This document shows positions 39,203-48,032 of a DNA stretch of 64,000 bases, in pieces (the first letter of the stretch is position 1; each line of letters starts with the position of its first letter). This DNA comes from Sphingomonas daechungensis (GTDB taxonomy: Bacteria; Pseudomonadota; Alphaproteobacteria; Sphingomonadales; Sphingomonadaceae), in the NCBI RefSeq assembly GCF_014489495.1, contig NZ_CP060780.1, forward strand, positions 1,189,001-1,253,000. Direction: 5' to 3'. A program made the translations under genes and the position numbers. The notes under the pieces are model-generated. The model saw only the letters and a list, made by a program, of their open reading frames with translations. It had not been told where the DNA came from and did not search any database.

Positions 39203-39814
39203 TCACCTGCGTTTTTTGGGTTCCGCGTACGAAAACGCACTTTCGGGGACCGCGACATTGTAGCGCTGGTTGTCCAGCTTGATCGTCGTCTTCTTGTTCT
39301 GTGCGTCGATCGCGGTCCAGCCTTCGAGCAGCAGGCCGCCCGGCGCCGACGGATTGCGAACGAACGCCAGCAGCAGCGTCCCGAACTCGGGCCGCCGGGC
39401 GTCGCGGGCCCGAACGAGCAGGATGCGGGGATCCGCCTGCGGAACGATTGTCGTGATGCGGCGGATGTCCGGGTTCGCGGACAGCAGGATGCCGAGCGGG
39501 GTCTTGTTGAGGTCCCAGCTGTTCTTCTGGCCCACTTCATAGTCGACGAACGTCAGCTTGTTGCCGTTGCCGACCAGCAGGATGTCGTTGCCCTGGTACT
39601 GAAAGCGGATGCGGCCCGGACGCTTCAGCTGAAGTGTCCCGCGAGCGACGCGGTTCTTCGAATCCGTCTGGGTGAAGTTGGCCGTCATCGACTGGACGGC
39701 GGACAGGTGCGCCTCGACCTTGGCGATGTCGCCGCTCTGCGCCTGAGCAGGAACCGCGGCAGCGACAATCGCGATCGGCGCCAAGGCGCGTGCGAAATTT
39801 GTCGGGAATGTCAT
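39203..39814 (-). CDS. lolA: Outer-membrane lipoprotein carrier LolA
   Basis: A periplasmic chaperone of 203 residues that moves lipoproteins from the LolCDE complex to the outer membrane. It has a signal peptide (LAPIAIVAAAVPAQAQ), then the family core: VQSMTANFTQTDSKNRVARGTLQLKRPGRIRFQY, DILLVGNGNKLTFVDYEVGQ, and a late NKKTTIKLDNQRYNVAVPESAFSY. The ATG at 39814 is chosen because AGGAG precedes it and the extra 12 residues of the longer reading are not leader-like. It lies between ftsK and xthA on the same strand. Confidence 0.92.
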   Translation of the reverse strand: MTFPTNFARALAPIAIVAAAVPAQAQSGDIAKVEAHLSAVQSMTANFTQTDSKNRVARGTLQLKRPGRIRFQYQGNDILLVGNGNKLTFVDYEVGQKNSWDLNKTPLGILLSANPDIRRITTIVPQADPRILLVRARDARRPEFGTLLLAFVRNPSAPGGLLLEGWTAIDAQNKKTTIKLDNQRYNVAVPESAFSYAEPKKRR

Positions 39815-39908
39815 TCGTGAACTCCTGGGAATTTTCGGCCGGTCTGGCAATCGCCCATTGAATGCCGACTGAACCCGCCGGTTCCCGCGCGTTCAGGTTC
39901 AGAAACGA

Positions 39909-42236
39909 TCAGATCGGGTGCCCGTCCGGATCGATCAGCACTTCGCGGCGGCCGACGTGGTCGGGTTGGCCGACAAGGCCTTCCTTCTCCATCCGCTCGA
40001 TTAGCCTCGCCGCGCTGTTGTAGCCGACGCGCAGCTGGCGCTGGAGGTACGAGGTCGAAGCCTTCTGGCTTTCGGCGACGATCTGGACCGCCTTGCGGAA
40101 CAGCTGGGTCTCCGCATCGTCCTCGCCGCTCGGCTGGCCATCGAACAGATAGCCGCCGTCTTCCGGTTCTTCGGTGACCGCCTGGATGTAGTCGGGCACG
40201 CCCTGCTTGCGCCAATGCTCCGCGACCGCGCGGACCTCCTCGTCGCTGACGAAGGGGCCGTGGACGCGGATGATCTGCTTGCCGCCCGGCATGTAGAGCA
40301 TGTCGCCCTTGCCGAGCAGCTGCTCGGCGCCCTGCTCGCCGAGGATGGTGCGGCTGTCGATCTTGCTGGTCACCTGGAAGCTGATGCGGGTCGGCAAATT
40401 GGCCTTGATGACGCCGGTGATGACGTCGACCGATGGCCGCTGCGTCGCCATGATCAGGTGGATGCCGGCCGCGCGCGCTTTCTGGGCGAGGCGCTGGATG
40501 AGGAACTCGACCTCCTTACCGGCGGTCATCATGAGGTCGGCGAGCTCGTCCACGACGACGACGATCTGCGGCAAGACCTCGTATTCCAGTTCCTCGACTT
40601 CATAGAGGGGCTGGCCGCTGCTGGCGTCGTAGCCGGTCTGAACGCGTCGGCCGAGCTTGGAGCCCTTGGTCTTCGCCTCGCGAACCTTCTGGTTGAAGCT
40701 CGGCAGTGCACGGACGCCGAGGTTCGCCATCATCCGATAGCGCTCCTCCATCTGCTCGACCGTCCACTTGAGCGCACGGATCGCCTTGCCCGGCTCGGTG
40801 ACCACAGGCGAAAGCAAATGCGGGATGTCGTCGTAGATGCTGAGCTCCAGCATCTTCGGGTCGATCATGATCATCCGGCACTCTTCCGGAGTCATCCGGT
40901 AGAGCAGCGATAAGATCATGCAGTTGAGGCCAACCGACTTGCCCGAGCCGGTGGTGCCCGCGACGAGCAAATGCGGCATCGGCGCCAAGTCGGCGATGAC
41001 CGGATCGCCGGCGATATTCTTGCCGAGGATCAAGGGCAGCGACATGTTCTGGTCTTCGAATGCCTGGCTGCCGACCAGCTCGGACAGGCTGACCGTCTCG
41101 CGCTTCGGATTGGGAAGCTCGATGCCGATCACGCTGCGGCCGGGAATGGTCGCGACGCGTGCGGACAATGCAGACATGTTGCGGGCGATGTCGTCGGCGA
41201 GCTGGATGACCCGGCTGGCCTTGATCCCGCTCGCCGGCTCAAGCTCGTACATGGTGACCACGGGACCGGGGCGAACCTCAACGATGTCGCCACGGACGTG
41301 GAAGTCCTCAAGCACGCTCTCCAGCAGTCGCGCGTTGCGCTCAAGCCCGGCGCGGTCGATCTTTGAGCTACCTTTTTCGGGCGCCGCGGCGAGCAGGTCG
41401 ATCGCCGGAAGCTGGTAATTGTCGCCAAGCGCCAGGCTCTGCTGCGCGGCGGCAGGCCGCTTGCTTCCCCGAGATTGGGCCGCGACCACCGGCTTCGGCG
41501 GCTCCGCAACCGCGACCGCCGGCCGAGACTTGGGCGGAGCGGCGCTTGCGGGACGCTCCTCGGCGATTTCGGTGGTCCGTCGCGGTGCAGCGATCTTGGG
41601 CCGAGGATCGCGACGGAAGATCCCGGCGACCCATGCCTTCTCGGTCTGCTGCAACCCGACCGACAGATAGCCGAGCAGCAATCCGGCCAGCCCGAAAAGC
41701 ACAAGCGCAATCAGGCGGACAGGGCCTGCAATGGCCGGATTCTGGATGAGGCCGATGGCGGAATCGACGCCATAGGCCGCACCCAGGCCAATCGCTCCGC
41801 CCCACCCGCCGGGAAGACCGGAAACCGCTGAAGCGCTGGTCAGGCTGAGGGCGACCCCGATCAGGATCGCGCCCGCGGCTGCGACCAACAGGGCGCGAAC
41901 GATCCGACCGGTCGGCTCGAGCCTCATCAAGCGGATGCCAGCAAGCGCGATGACCGGGATGAAGAAGACCGACCCCATGCCGAACAGCAGCAGCAAGGCG
42001 TCGCTCGCATAGGCGCCGAAGCTTCCGATCCAGTTCGATGGCGGCCCACCTGCGGCAGTGCTGAAAGACGGGTCCGTCGTGTTGTGGGTGGCGAGTGCCA
42101 GCGCCGTCGCGACGGCCAGCCCGAACAGCATCGCACCCCAGGTGCGAACGGCGAGACGCTTGACCGACGCACGCAAGGCGTCGCGCCAATGAGGCTCAAG
42201 CTCCCGTTTATGGGTCCGCACGGCCGCGGTCGCCAT
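39909..42236 (-). CDS. ftsK: DNA translocase FtsK
   Basis: A 775-residue septal DNA pump that clears chromosomes from the division site and activates XerCD. Four N-terminal membrane segments (about residues 25-180) are followed by a short variable linker, so this is a compact FtsK. The motor has the alpha domain (LARNARLLESVLEDFHVRGDIVEVRPGPVVTMYEL-type region), Walker A LVAGTTGSGKSVGLN, Walker B VVVVDELADLMM and ATQRPSVDVITG. The gamma winged-helix ends the protein (LQRQLRVGYNSAARLIERMEKEGLVG). It is intact despite its length. The start at 42236 avoids a less likely GTG/ATG six codons earlier. Confidence 0.95.
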   Translation of the reverse strand: MATAAVRTHKRELEPHWRDALRASVKRLAVRTWGAMLFGLAVATALALATHNTTDPSFSTAAGGPPSNWIGSFGAYASDALLLLFGMGSVFFIPVIALAGIRLMRLEPTGRIVRALLVAAAGAILIGVALSLTSASAVSGLPGGWGGAIGLGAAYGVDSAIGLIQNPAIAGPVRLIALVLFGLAGLLLGYLSVGLQQTEKAWVAGIFRRDPRPKIAAPRRTTEIAEERPASAAPPKSRPAVAVAEPPKPVVAAQSRGSKRPAAAQQSLALGDNYQLPAIDLLAAAPEKGSSKIDRAGLERNARLLESVLEDFHVRGDIVEVRPGPVVTMYELEPASGIKASRVIQLADDIARNMSALSARVATIPGRSVIGIELPNPKRETVSLSELVGSQAFEDQNMSLPLILGKNIAGDPVIADLAPMPHLLVAGTTGSGKSVGLNCMILSLLYRMTPEECRMIMIDPKMLELSIYDDIPHLLSPVVTEPGKAIRALKWTVEQMEERYRMMANLGVRALPSFNQKVREAKTKGSKLGRRVQTGYDASSGQPLYEVEELEYEVLPQIVVVVDELADLMMTAGKEVEFLIQRLAQKARAAGIHLIMATQRPSVDVITGVIKANLPTRISFQVTSKIDSRTILGEQGAEQLLGKGDMLYMPGGKQIIRVHGPFVSDEEVRAVAEHWRKQGVPDYIQAVTEEPEDGGYLFDGQPSGEDDAETQLFRKAVQIVAESQKASTSYLQRQLRVGYNSAARLIERMEKEGLVGQPDHVGRREVLIDPDGHPI

Positions 42237-42339
42237 TAATCCATCCCCACCCAAATCCTTGGGTAGAATGCATCTTTGGCGAGTCCTCGGTCAAGCGATG
42301 CCTTGGCGCCGATGCGACGGAAGGTTAGTGCACACCGCT

Positions 42340-43554
42340 ATGGACCGCGCGGACGTTCTCATCCTGGGTGGCGGGCCCGTCGGTCTCGCGCTGGCGTCGG
42401 CGCTCGATTCCAGCGGCCTTTCGGCAATTTTGATCGACCCCGCAGACCCTTCGGTGCGAACCACGCAGGCGTTCGACGGCCGCACCAGCGCCGTATCCTC
42501 AAGCTCGGTCCGAATGCTCGAAACAACCGGCGTGCTGGAGTATCTGCCGGAGCCAGGCTGCCCGATTCGGACGATCCAGGTCGCCGACGGCCTTCAACCT
42601 GGTGGACTCGCCTTCGAGCCGGAGGATGACGAGCCACTCGGTGTCATGCACGAGAATCGTCATCTGCGCGCTGCGCTGCAGGCGCGGGCGGAGGCCGGCC
42701 GCAATCTCTGGCTGCTGTGGAATTCGAGGCCGCGCACCGTCGAGCGCGAGGCTCACGGCGTCGTCGTGTCACTGGAAGACGGGCGGAGGCTTTGCGCCCC
42801 AGTCCTCGCGGCCGTCGACGGCCGCAATTCGCCGATGCGGGAAGAAGCGGGGATTCCGATTGCGCGCTGGAAGTATGACCACATGGCGGTCGTCTCCACG
42901 CTCCGCCACGAGCGACCGCACGGCAATATTGCCTACGAGATCTTCTACCCGACCGGCCCGTTCGCGCTGCTGCCCATGACCGACGAGGGCGGAAGTCATC
43001 GCTCGGCGATCGTCTGGTCCGTCCCAAAGGACGATGCGGCGGGATGGATGTCGCTCAGCGACGAGCAGTTCGCGGGCGAAGCGCAGGCGACGATGGGCGG
43101 CTTTCTCGGCAAGATCGAACTGGCCGCGCCCCGTTCGACTTATCCGCTAGGCTTCCATCATTCGGCGCGGATGATCGATCAGCGACTCGCGCTGGTTGGC
43201 GATGCGGCGCACGCCGTTCATCCGATCGCGGGGCAGGGCCTCAATCTCGGCTTCCGCGACGCGGCGGCTTTGGCGCAGGTTCTTGTGGAAGGATCGCGTC
43301 TCGGCCTCGACCTCGGCGACCGGCAATTGCTGGAGCGTTATCAGCGCTGGCGATCGCTGGACGCATTGTCCGTGGCAGTCGCGACCGACAGCCTGACGCG
43401 GGTTTATGGCATTCCGGGGAAGACGGCTTCGGCGGTTCGCCGCTTCGGCATGGGCGTAATCGACCGCTTGGGTCCGATCAAGAATCGCCTGATGAGCGAA
43501 GCCCGCGGCACAAGCGGCGAGCTTCCATTGCTCCTTCGCGGACTACCGATCTGA
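42340..43554 (+). CDS. UbiH/UbiF/COQ6-family FAD-dependent hydroxylase
   Basis: A 404-residue flavin monooxygenase that hydroxylates the aromatic ring during ubiquinone synthesis. The ADP-binding VLILGGGPVGLALASALD opens the protein, VDGRNSPMREEAGI carries the middle DG motif, and LALVGDAAHAVHPIAGQGLNLGFRDAAAL is the typical GD motif of the family. Which ring position it attacks (C5, C6 or C1) cannot be told from this sequence alone. It diverges from ftsK and converges with the Lon-domain gene, whose stop is immediately adjacent. Confidence 0.9.
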   Translation: MDRADVLILGGGPVGLALASALDSSGLSAILIDPADPSVRTTQAFDGRTSAVSSSSVRMLETTGVLEYLPEPGCPIRTIQVADGLQPGGLAFEPEDDEPLGVMHENRHLRAALQARAEAGRNLWLLWNSRPRTVEREAHGVVVSLEDGRRLCAPVLAAVDGRNSPMREEAGIPIARWKYDHMAVVSTLRHERPHGNIAYEIFYPTGPFALLPMTDEGGSHRSAIVWSVPKDDAAGWMSLSDEQFAGEAQATMGGFLGKIELAAPRSTYPLGFHHSARMIDQRLALVGDAAHAVHPIAGQGLNLGFRDAAALAQVLVEGSRLGLDLGDRQLLERYQRWRSLDALSVAVATDSLTRVYGIPGKTASAVRRFGMGVIDRLGPIKNRLMSEARGTSGELPLLLRGLPI

Positions 43555-44190
43555 TTATTGAAGCGTCGGCTGGATCTCGGCGCCGCTGACCGCAGCGCGC
43601 TGGAACTGCATCAATTGAACGAGCAGATCGGCGCGATCGTCGAGCGTCGCCGCTTCGAGCAACGCCTGCTTTGCGCCGACATCGAACGGGGCGACCTGGG
43701 CAATGGCGTTCACCAGCATTTCGTCGTCGAGGCGGCGAACCGCCTGCCAGTCGACAGTCAGGCGCATGGCGTCGCCCAGCCGGCGCGCCTCGCGCTCCAC
43801 TTCGGCCCGCAGGGTCAGCGACAGTGGCGGCGGCTCCTCGTCGTCGAACACGTCCGTGTCGACATCGGCATTGCGATAAGCGGTTTCGAGGTCGGCTTCG
43901 GCAATCATCCGAAAGCGATTCCAGCCGTGGAGGATGATGTTGAAGCGACCGTCATCCATTTCTTCGACGCCGACGATCTCACCGACGCAGCCGATGGGAT
44001 AAAGCGGCGCGCCTTCATTCTCGGAGGCATGGGGCTGGATCATCCCAATCCGGCCCGGGCCATCGAGAACGTCGCGGACCATCTCCCGATAGCGAGGCTC
44101 GAAGATGTGCAGCGGAAGCTGGGAACGCGGGAACAGGATCGCGCCCGGCAAGGGAAAGATCGGCAGCCTCATCGGCCGCTTCGCACTCAC
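43555..44190 (-). CDS. Lon N-terminal (LON-SB) domain protein
   Basis: A 211-residue protein consisting of the substrate-binding domain of Lon protease without its ATPase and protease parts. The motif MRLPIFPLPGAILFPRSQLPLHIFEPRYREMV is typical, followed by GCVGEIVGVEEMDDGRFNIILHGWNRFRM. Such stand-alone proteins are common beside thioredoxin-TPR genes in sphingomonads; the function is unclear. The GTG at 44190 overlaps the stop of the upstream gene (GTGA); an ATG six codons further in (44172) is the alternative start. Confidence 0.9.
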   Translation of the reverse strand: MSAKRPMRLPIFPLPGAILFPRSQLPLHIFEPRYREMVRDVLDGPGRIGMIQPHASENEGAPLYPIGCVGEIVGVEEMDDGRFNIILHGWNRFRMIAEADLETAYRNADVDTDVFDDEEPPPLSLTLRAEVEREARRLGDAMRLTVDWQAVRRLDDEMLVNAIAQVAPFDVGAKQALLEAATLDDRADLLVQLMQFQRAAVSGAEIQPTLQ

Positions 44191-45101
44191 GTAAAGAGGA
44201 CGGCGGACAACCTCCGCCGCTGAGTGCGGGCCCATGGATCTTCAATGCCCTGCGCCTCGATCAGTTGCAGAAGGCGCGCCCGGGCGGCGCCTTCGTTCCA
44301 GTCGCGGTCACGCTCGATGATGGCGAGGAGGGCATCCGCGGCGGCATCGCGATCGCCCGACGCCATCTTCGCACCGGCAAGCTCGAACCGGGCATCGAGA
44401 TCGTCGGGATTGGACGCGATCCGCGCTTCGAGCTCGGACGTGTCGGACTCCGGCGCCGCCTGCGAGAGCTCGAGAGCGGCGCGGGCTCGGCAGACATCTG
44501 CATGTGTCGCTGCTTCGGCCGTGGCGGCGTCGATCACTTCGCGAGCACCGTCGACATCGCCGCTCGCCAAGAGAGCCCGGGCGAGACCGCCGATCACCGA
44601 GGGATCCTCCGGCGCCATCTCATGAATCTGGCGGAAGATGGAGACGGCGCGTGGCGCATCGCCCTCGCCCAGCACTTGCTCGCCCATCGCGATCAACGGC
44701 TCGATCTCGGCCTTCTGCTCCGCGGCTGCGCCCTTGACACTTAGCTGCGTAATCAACTGGTCAAGGACGCGCTTCAGCTGCCCTTCGCTGCGGTAATTGG
44801 TGATGTCGGCGACAGGCTGCCCCTTGAAGAAGGCATAGACGGTCGGGATCGACTGGATCTGGAACTGGGAGGCGATCAACTTGTCTGCATCGACGTCGAT
44901 CTTGACCAGCTTGACGCCCTTGTCGGCGTAATCGGCCGCGATCTTCTCGAGGATGGGGGACAGCTGCTTGCAGGGGCCGCACCACTCCGCCCAGAAGTCG
45001 AGCAGCACGATGCTGTCCATCGACGGATCGATGACGTCCCGCTTCAGGCGTTCGACCGCCTCGCGTTCCGCTTCGCTCATGCCGAGGGTCGCCACGCTCA
45101 T
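44187..45101 (-). CDS. Thioredoxin-like co-chaperone with TPR region (CnoX/YbbN type)
   Basis: A 304-residue protein with an N-terminal thioredoxin domain and a C-terminal helical region. The active site WCGPC (Cys41 and Cys44) is intact, unlike the SXXC form in E. coli CnoX, so redox activity is likely. The thioredoxin fold continues with KLVKIDVDADKLIASQFQIQSIPTVYAFFKG. From about residue 125, repeated helix pairs (AVSIFRQIHEMAPEDPSVIGGLARALL, DLDARFELAGAKMASGDRDAAADALLAIIERD) form TPR-like units. The protein probably holds unfolded or oxidised clients for chaperones. It is coupled at both ends to its neighbours. Confidence 0.9.
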   Translation of the reverse strand: MSVATLGMSEAEREAVERLKRDVIDPSMDSIVLLDFWAEWCGPCKQLSPILEKIAADYADKGVKLVKIDVDADKLIASQFQIQSIPTVYAFFKGQPVADITNYRSEGQLKRVLDQLITQLSVKGAAAEQKAEIEPLIAMGEQVLGEGDAPRAVSIFRQIHEMAPEDPSVIGGLARALLASGDVDGAREVIDAATAEAATHADVCRARAALELSQAAPESDTSELEARIASNPDDLDARFELAGAKMASGDRDAAADALLAIIERDRDWNEGAARARLLQLIEAQGIEDPWARTQRRRLSAVLFT

Positions 45102-45211
45102 CCTTCTCCGTTGCCGTCGCCGAGGAAGCGCTCCATATGGTCGGGCGAGGCGCTCGCCACAAGCATGATGGAAAGCTTGGGATGAGCCCTTGCGGGAATC
45201 ATCTGGCCCAT
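45098..45211 (-). CDS. Short open reading frame, 37 residues, coupled to thioredoxin gene
   Basis: Begins MGQMIPARAHPKLSIMLVAS and ends DGNGEG; its TGA overlaps the thioredoxin ATG (ATGA). The length and mixed composition make it uncertain, but the overlap pattern is the same as in established pairs here. It may be a leader peptide or the remnant of a longer gene. The tRNA-Gly lies just beyond its start on the other strand, so no larger gene upstream is possible. Confidence 0.35.
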   Translation of the reverse strand: MGQMIPARAHPKLSIMLVASASPDHMERFLGDGNGEG

Positions 45212-45271
45212 GCTAGGCGCCCGCCACCCTGTCGCGGAGCAGCCAACCGGCTGATGCGGCTTAAGCTCAGA

Positions 45272-45346
45272 GCGGGCGTAGCTCAGGGGTAGAGCACAAC
45301 CTTGCCAAGGTTGGGGTCGAGGGTTCGAATCCCTTCGCCCGCTCCA
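45272..45346 (+). tRNA. tRNA-Gly (anticodon GCC)
   Basis: A complete cloverleaf: acceptor GCGGGCG (45272-45278) with CGCCCGC (45336-45342), D-arm GCTC...GAGC, anticodon stem CAACC/GGTTG with loop TTGCCAA giving GCC, and T-arm GAGGG-TTCGAAT-CCCTT. The discriminator is T and CCA is encoded at 45344-45346. It reads GGC and GGT glycine codons. All stems pair well, in contrast with the tRNA-Thr in the accessory island. Confidence 0.96.
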
Positions 45347-45361
45347 GCACTTCTCGACGTG

Positions 45362-46441
45362 CTAAAGCGATGCCACCGGGCTGAAGCGCATTTCGTGCTG
45401 CGCGATCGTGGCTCGGACGACATTGTTCATCAGAGTCATGCGGACCTGCAGCGGCACCGACGTCTTCTTGATCATCACCGCGACCGAATAGCTGCGTCCG
45501 TCCGGCGCGGTCAGGATGCCGATGTCGTTATAGCCTGCCTGGTAGGCGCCGAGGATCTGGCCGGTGCCGGTCTTGTGGCTGAGCGACCAACCCGGCTTGA
45601 GCCCGCCCTTGAGGCGGTTCGGCCCCGTCGAGGTCTGGCTCATGATTCGCAGCAGCCGCGCCGTCGATGGCGGGGACAGCAGCTCGCCGCGCTTCAGCTT
45701 GGCCAGGGCGAAGGTGATCCCGTTCGCCGACGCGCCGTCGTACGGGTCGTCGACATAGCGATTGAACGCCGCCTTGCGGATGGACATCGGGAGGGCGTTG
45801 CGGGCCTCATAGAAGGCATTGCCGATCGAATAGCTCGGGCTCCACGTCAGGCCGGCGATGCGGCTCTGAAGCGAGCGCTCGCCGTCATAGAAGCGAATCC
45901 CTTCGAGACCCTTGGCGCGCAGCATGGCCCTCACGGCTTCGGGCCCGCCGACCGAGCGCATCAGCTTGTCGTTGCAGGTATTGTCGCTCTTGGTCAGCGC
46001 CTGGAACATCAGGTCGCCCAGCGAAACCGTCGTTCCGCCACCGAGGATCTTCGCCGCGATCGGCTGATGGAAGAGCGTCAGATCGGTTCGGGACATGGTG
46101 ACGTTGTCGTTGAGGCTGACCCGACCCCGGTCGACCGCATCCAATGCGGTGATCGCGACCCACAATTTGCTGACGCTTTGCTGCGGGTTCAGCTCGTTGC
46201 CGTTGTAGGATGTGCTCCAGCCTTCGTCGACGGAGCGCACGGCAATGCCAACCCGGCCGTTGAAGCCTTTGCCGAGGTCATCGATGCGATCGGCCAGGTA
46301 CTTGGGTGCGTGGGCGGACGCAGCCGGGATCGCACGCGGTGCCGGAAGCGCCGCCGCTGGAGTGGCCTGCGCAATCGTGCTGGAGCCCGACTGACCAAGC
46401 GCAACGATTGCCAAGCCAAGGCTAAGCCAGTGTGACGTCAT
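45362..46441 (-). CDS. Class A beta-lactamase-like serine hydrolase, exported
   Basis: A 359-residue exported protein with an N-terminal leader and an alanine/proline-rich stretch to about residue 45. The class A catalytic set is present: SVSK (Ser89, Lys92), SDN (Ser152-Asn154) and KTG in SHKTGTGQ. Glu188 lies exactly 36 residues after Ser152, where Glu166 of the omega loop belongs, but the usual ExxLN reads ERSLQ, so Asn170 is replaced by Gln. Sequence after it, SRIAGLTWSPSYSIG, is unlike classical enzymes such as TEM. It may hydrolyse beta-lactams or act on peptidoglycan peptides. The ATG at 46441 begins the leader. Confidence 0.8.
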   Translation of the reverse strand: MTSHWLSLGLAIVALGQSGSSTIAQATPAAALPAPRAIPAASAHAPKYLADRIDDLGKGFNGRVGIAVRSVDEGWSTSYNGNELNPQQSVSKLWVAITALDAVDRGRVSLNDNVTMSRTDLTLFHQPIAAKILGGGTTVSLGDLMFQALTKSDNTCNDKLMRSVGGPEAVRAMLRAKGLEGIRFYDGERSLQSRIAGLTWSPSYSIGNAFYEARNALPMSIRKAAFNRYVDDPYDGASANGITFALAKLKRGELLSPPSTARLLRIMSQTSTGPNRLKGGLKPGWSLSHKTGTGQILGAYQAGYNDIGILTAPDGRSYSVAVMIKKTSVPLQVRMTLMNNVVRATIAQHEMRFSPVASL

Positions 46442-46562
46442 GACGGCGCGTCTCCCCACCAAAATCCCGTGTCGCCAGCAGCTTAGCGTCGATTGCTGAA
46501 CGCAGGCTGTTCCACCCGGCGTAGGATAAGGAATCGCATCCGCGGAGGGATTTGCCAACCCT

Positions 46563-47361
46563 CTACAGCGTTGTCGGCTGGCTTTTTGCGAGAAGGGCGC
46601 CCGATTCGATCTCGTCAAGCGCGCGGTGGACAGCGACATATTGCCGGGCCTGCCGGATCCAGTCCTGCGCGTTTGCCGCTCCGGGCAGCCGCATGGTCTC
46701 CGCCAGGGCCTGGTCGACTTCGCCGTCCTGCAGGTGGGCGAGAGCCTTGGCATAGCGGGCGTCGGCCTGGGTGGAAGGCCGATCGGCGTGGCGGATCTCG
46801 ATGATGGAGCCGAGTTCGCGCCTGAACTGCGCCCAAAAGCTTTCGTCGGGCGCGGCTGCGCGGAGCTCGGGCCCAAGCGCGCGATATTGCTCCGTCAGGT
46901 CGCTGAGCCGGACTGGCGAGTGCGAGCCGGTGACGATGGTCGCCACGGCCCGGGCGTGAGTCTGGCCGAAGCGGTCGAGAAGCAGCGGCTCGAGGTAGCC
47001 CAGCGCAACCCCGCGATCGACCGCCCGCCGTGCTGCGAATGCGATCAGCAGCGCGTCCGCACGCCCAGCGGACCCTTCGACACGTTCGGCGGCAGTCTCG
47101 ACCCGCTCCAGACGATTCTCGAGCTGGTTGATTTCCTCTTTCGCTTGAGGCGCGATTTCGTCCTGCGCCGGAGCCGGGGGATTGCCGCTGCCTTCGGAGC
47201 CGCGACCACGACCGGTTTGGGCGCGACGCCAAGGAAGCGCGCGGCACCGTCGAAACGCGCCAGCCCCATGCCGCGCCTGCCGCACCGGCAATGACGAGGG
47301 CCAATCCAATCAGGAATCGGGTACCCCAGCCCGTCCCCGCCCTGTTCGATGCAGTTGCCAT
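46563..47361 (-). CDS. COG4223/mitofilin-like inner-membrane protein (two frame breaks)
   Basis: A protein of about 266 residues with one N-terminal transmembrane helix (FLIGLALVIAGAAGAAWG), an Ala/Pro-rich linker, a short coiled coil (EEINQLENRLERVETAAERV) and a helical C-terminal domain (AVDRGVALGYLEPLLLDRFG ... DGEVDQALAETMRLPGA). This is the layout of alphaproteobacterial Mic60/mitofilin-like proteins, which lie next to hemD and hemC and help shape the inner membrane. Single bases are missing at the CCCC at 47264-47267 and at the GGGGG at 47176-47180. A GTG at 47382 is an alternative start that overlaps hemD. Confidence 0.82.
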
Positions 47362-47369
47362 TCCTGCGT

Positions 47370-48032
47370 TCAACTTTCGCACAGCCGGGCGGCGAGGGCC
47401 AGAAGCTCCGCGTCATTTGGAGAAGTGGCCACCTTTAATTCTTCCCAGCCGTCGCCGGCCGCCGCCGCCGTCGCCTCGCTGATCGCCGCGATCCGGATCG
47501 TCGCGCGGTCTGCAGCTTCGACCAGATCGGCCAGCCTTCGGGCAGCGCGCGGCGAATGCAGCACCGCGACCTGTCCGGAAAGGTCTCCGATTCCGTCGAC
47601 CGAAGTTTTCTCGGCCGCGCGATAGATGGGTAAGGAAACTATCGTCCGCCCATTCACCTCAGGCTCGCGGCGATCCTCACCGCAAAGATGCAGGAGCCGC
47701 GCCGACGGATCGACCTCGGCCAGGAGCACGTCGACTCCGCCGCTACCCACCGTCGCGATCCCCAATCCGGCGACCTGGGCCGCCACAGCCGTGCCTTCGC
47801 CCACCGCGTGCACTGGCAAGGTACGAAAGCGATCGAGCCGGTCGCCGGCCATTTTCACCGTGTTGGCGCTGGTCAGCAGCAGCCCGTCGAAATCGTGCGG
47901 ATTGGGCGGAGACCAGTTCAGGGCCTCCAGCTCGAATAAGGGAACGGGAATCGCATCCAGACCCAGTGCCTGCGCCTTGACGATCGTTTGCCGTGAGGCA
48001 GGCTCAGGGCGGAAGACGAAAAGCCGCCTCAT
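47370..48032 (-). CDS. hemD: Uroporphyrinogen-III synthase HemD
   Basis: A 220-residue enzyme that closes and inverts hydroxymethylbilane to uroporphyrinogen III in haem and cobalamin synthesis. The family is poorly conserved; support comes from VFRPEPASRQTIVKAQALGLDAIPVPLFELEALNW, FDGLLLTSANTVKM, VHAVGEGTAVAAQ, LCGEDRREP and VAVLHSPRAARRLADLV, each matching expected blocks, and from its place after hemC with an ATGA overlap. It is followed by the mitofilin-like gene, an arrangement common in alphaproteobacteria. Confidence 0.9.
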   Translation of the reverse strand: MRRLFVFRPEPASRQTIVKAQALGLDAIPVPLFELEALNWSPPNPHDFDGLLLTSANTVKMAGDRLDRFRTLPVHAVGEGTAVAAQVAGLGIATVGSGGVDVLLAEVDPSARLLHLCGEDRREPEVNGRTIVSLPIYRAAEKTSVDGIGDLSGQVAVLHSPRAARRLADLVEAADRATIRIAAISEATAAAAGDGWEELKVATSPNDAELLALAARLCES

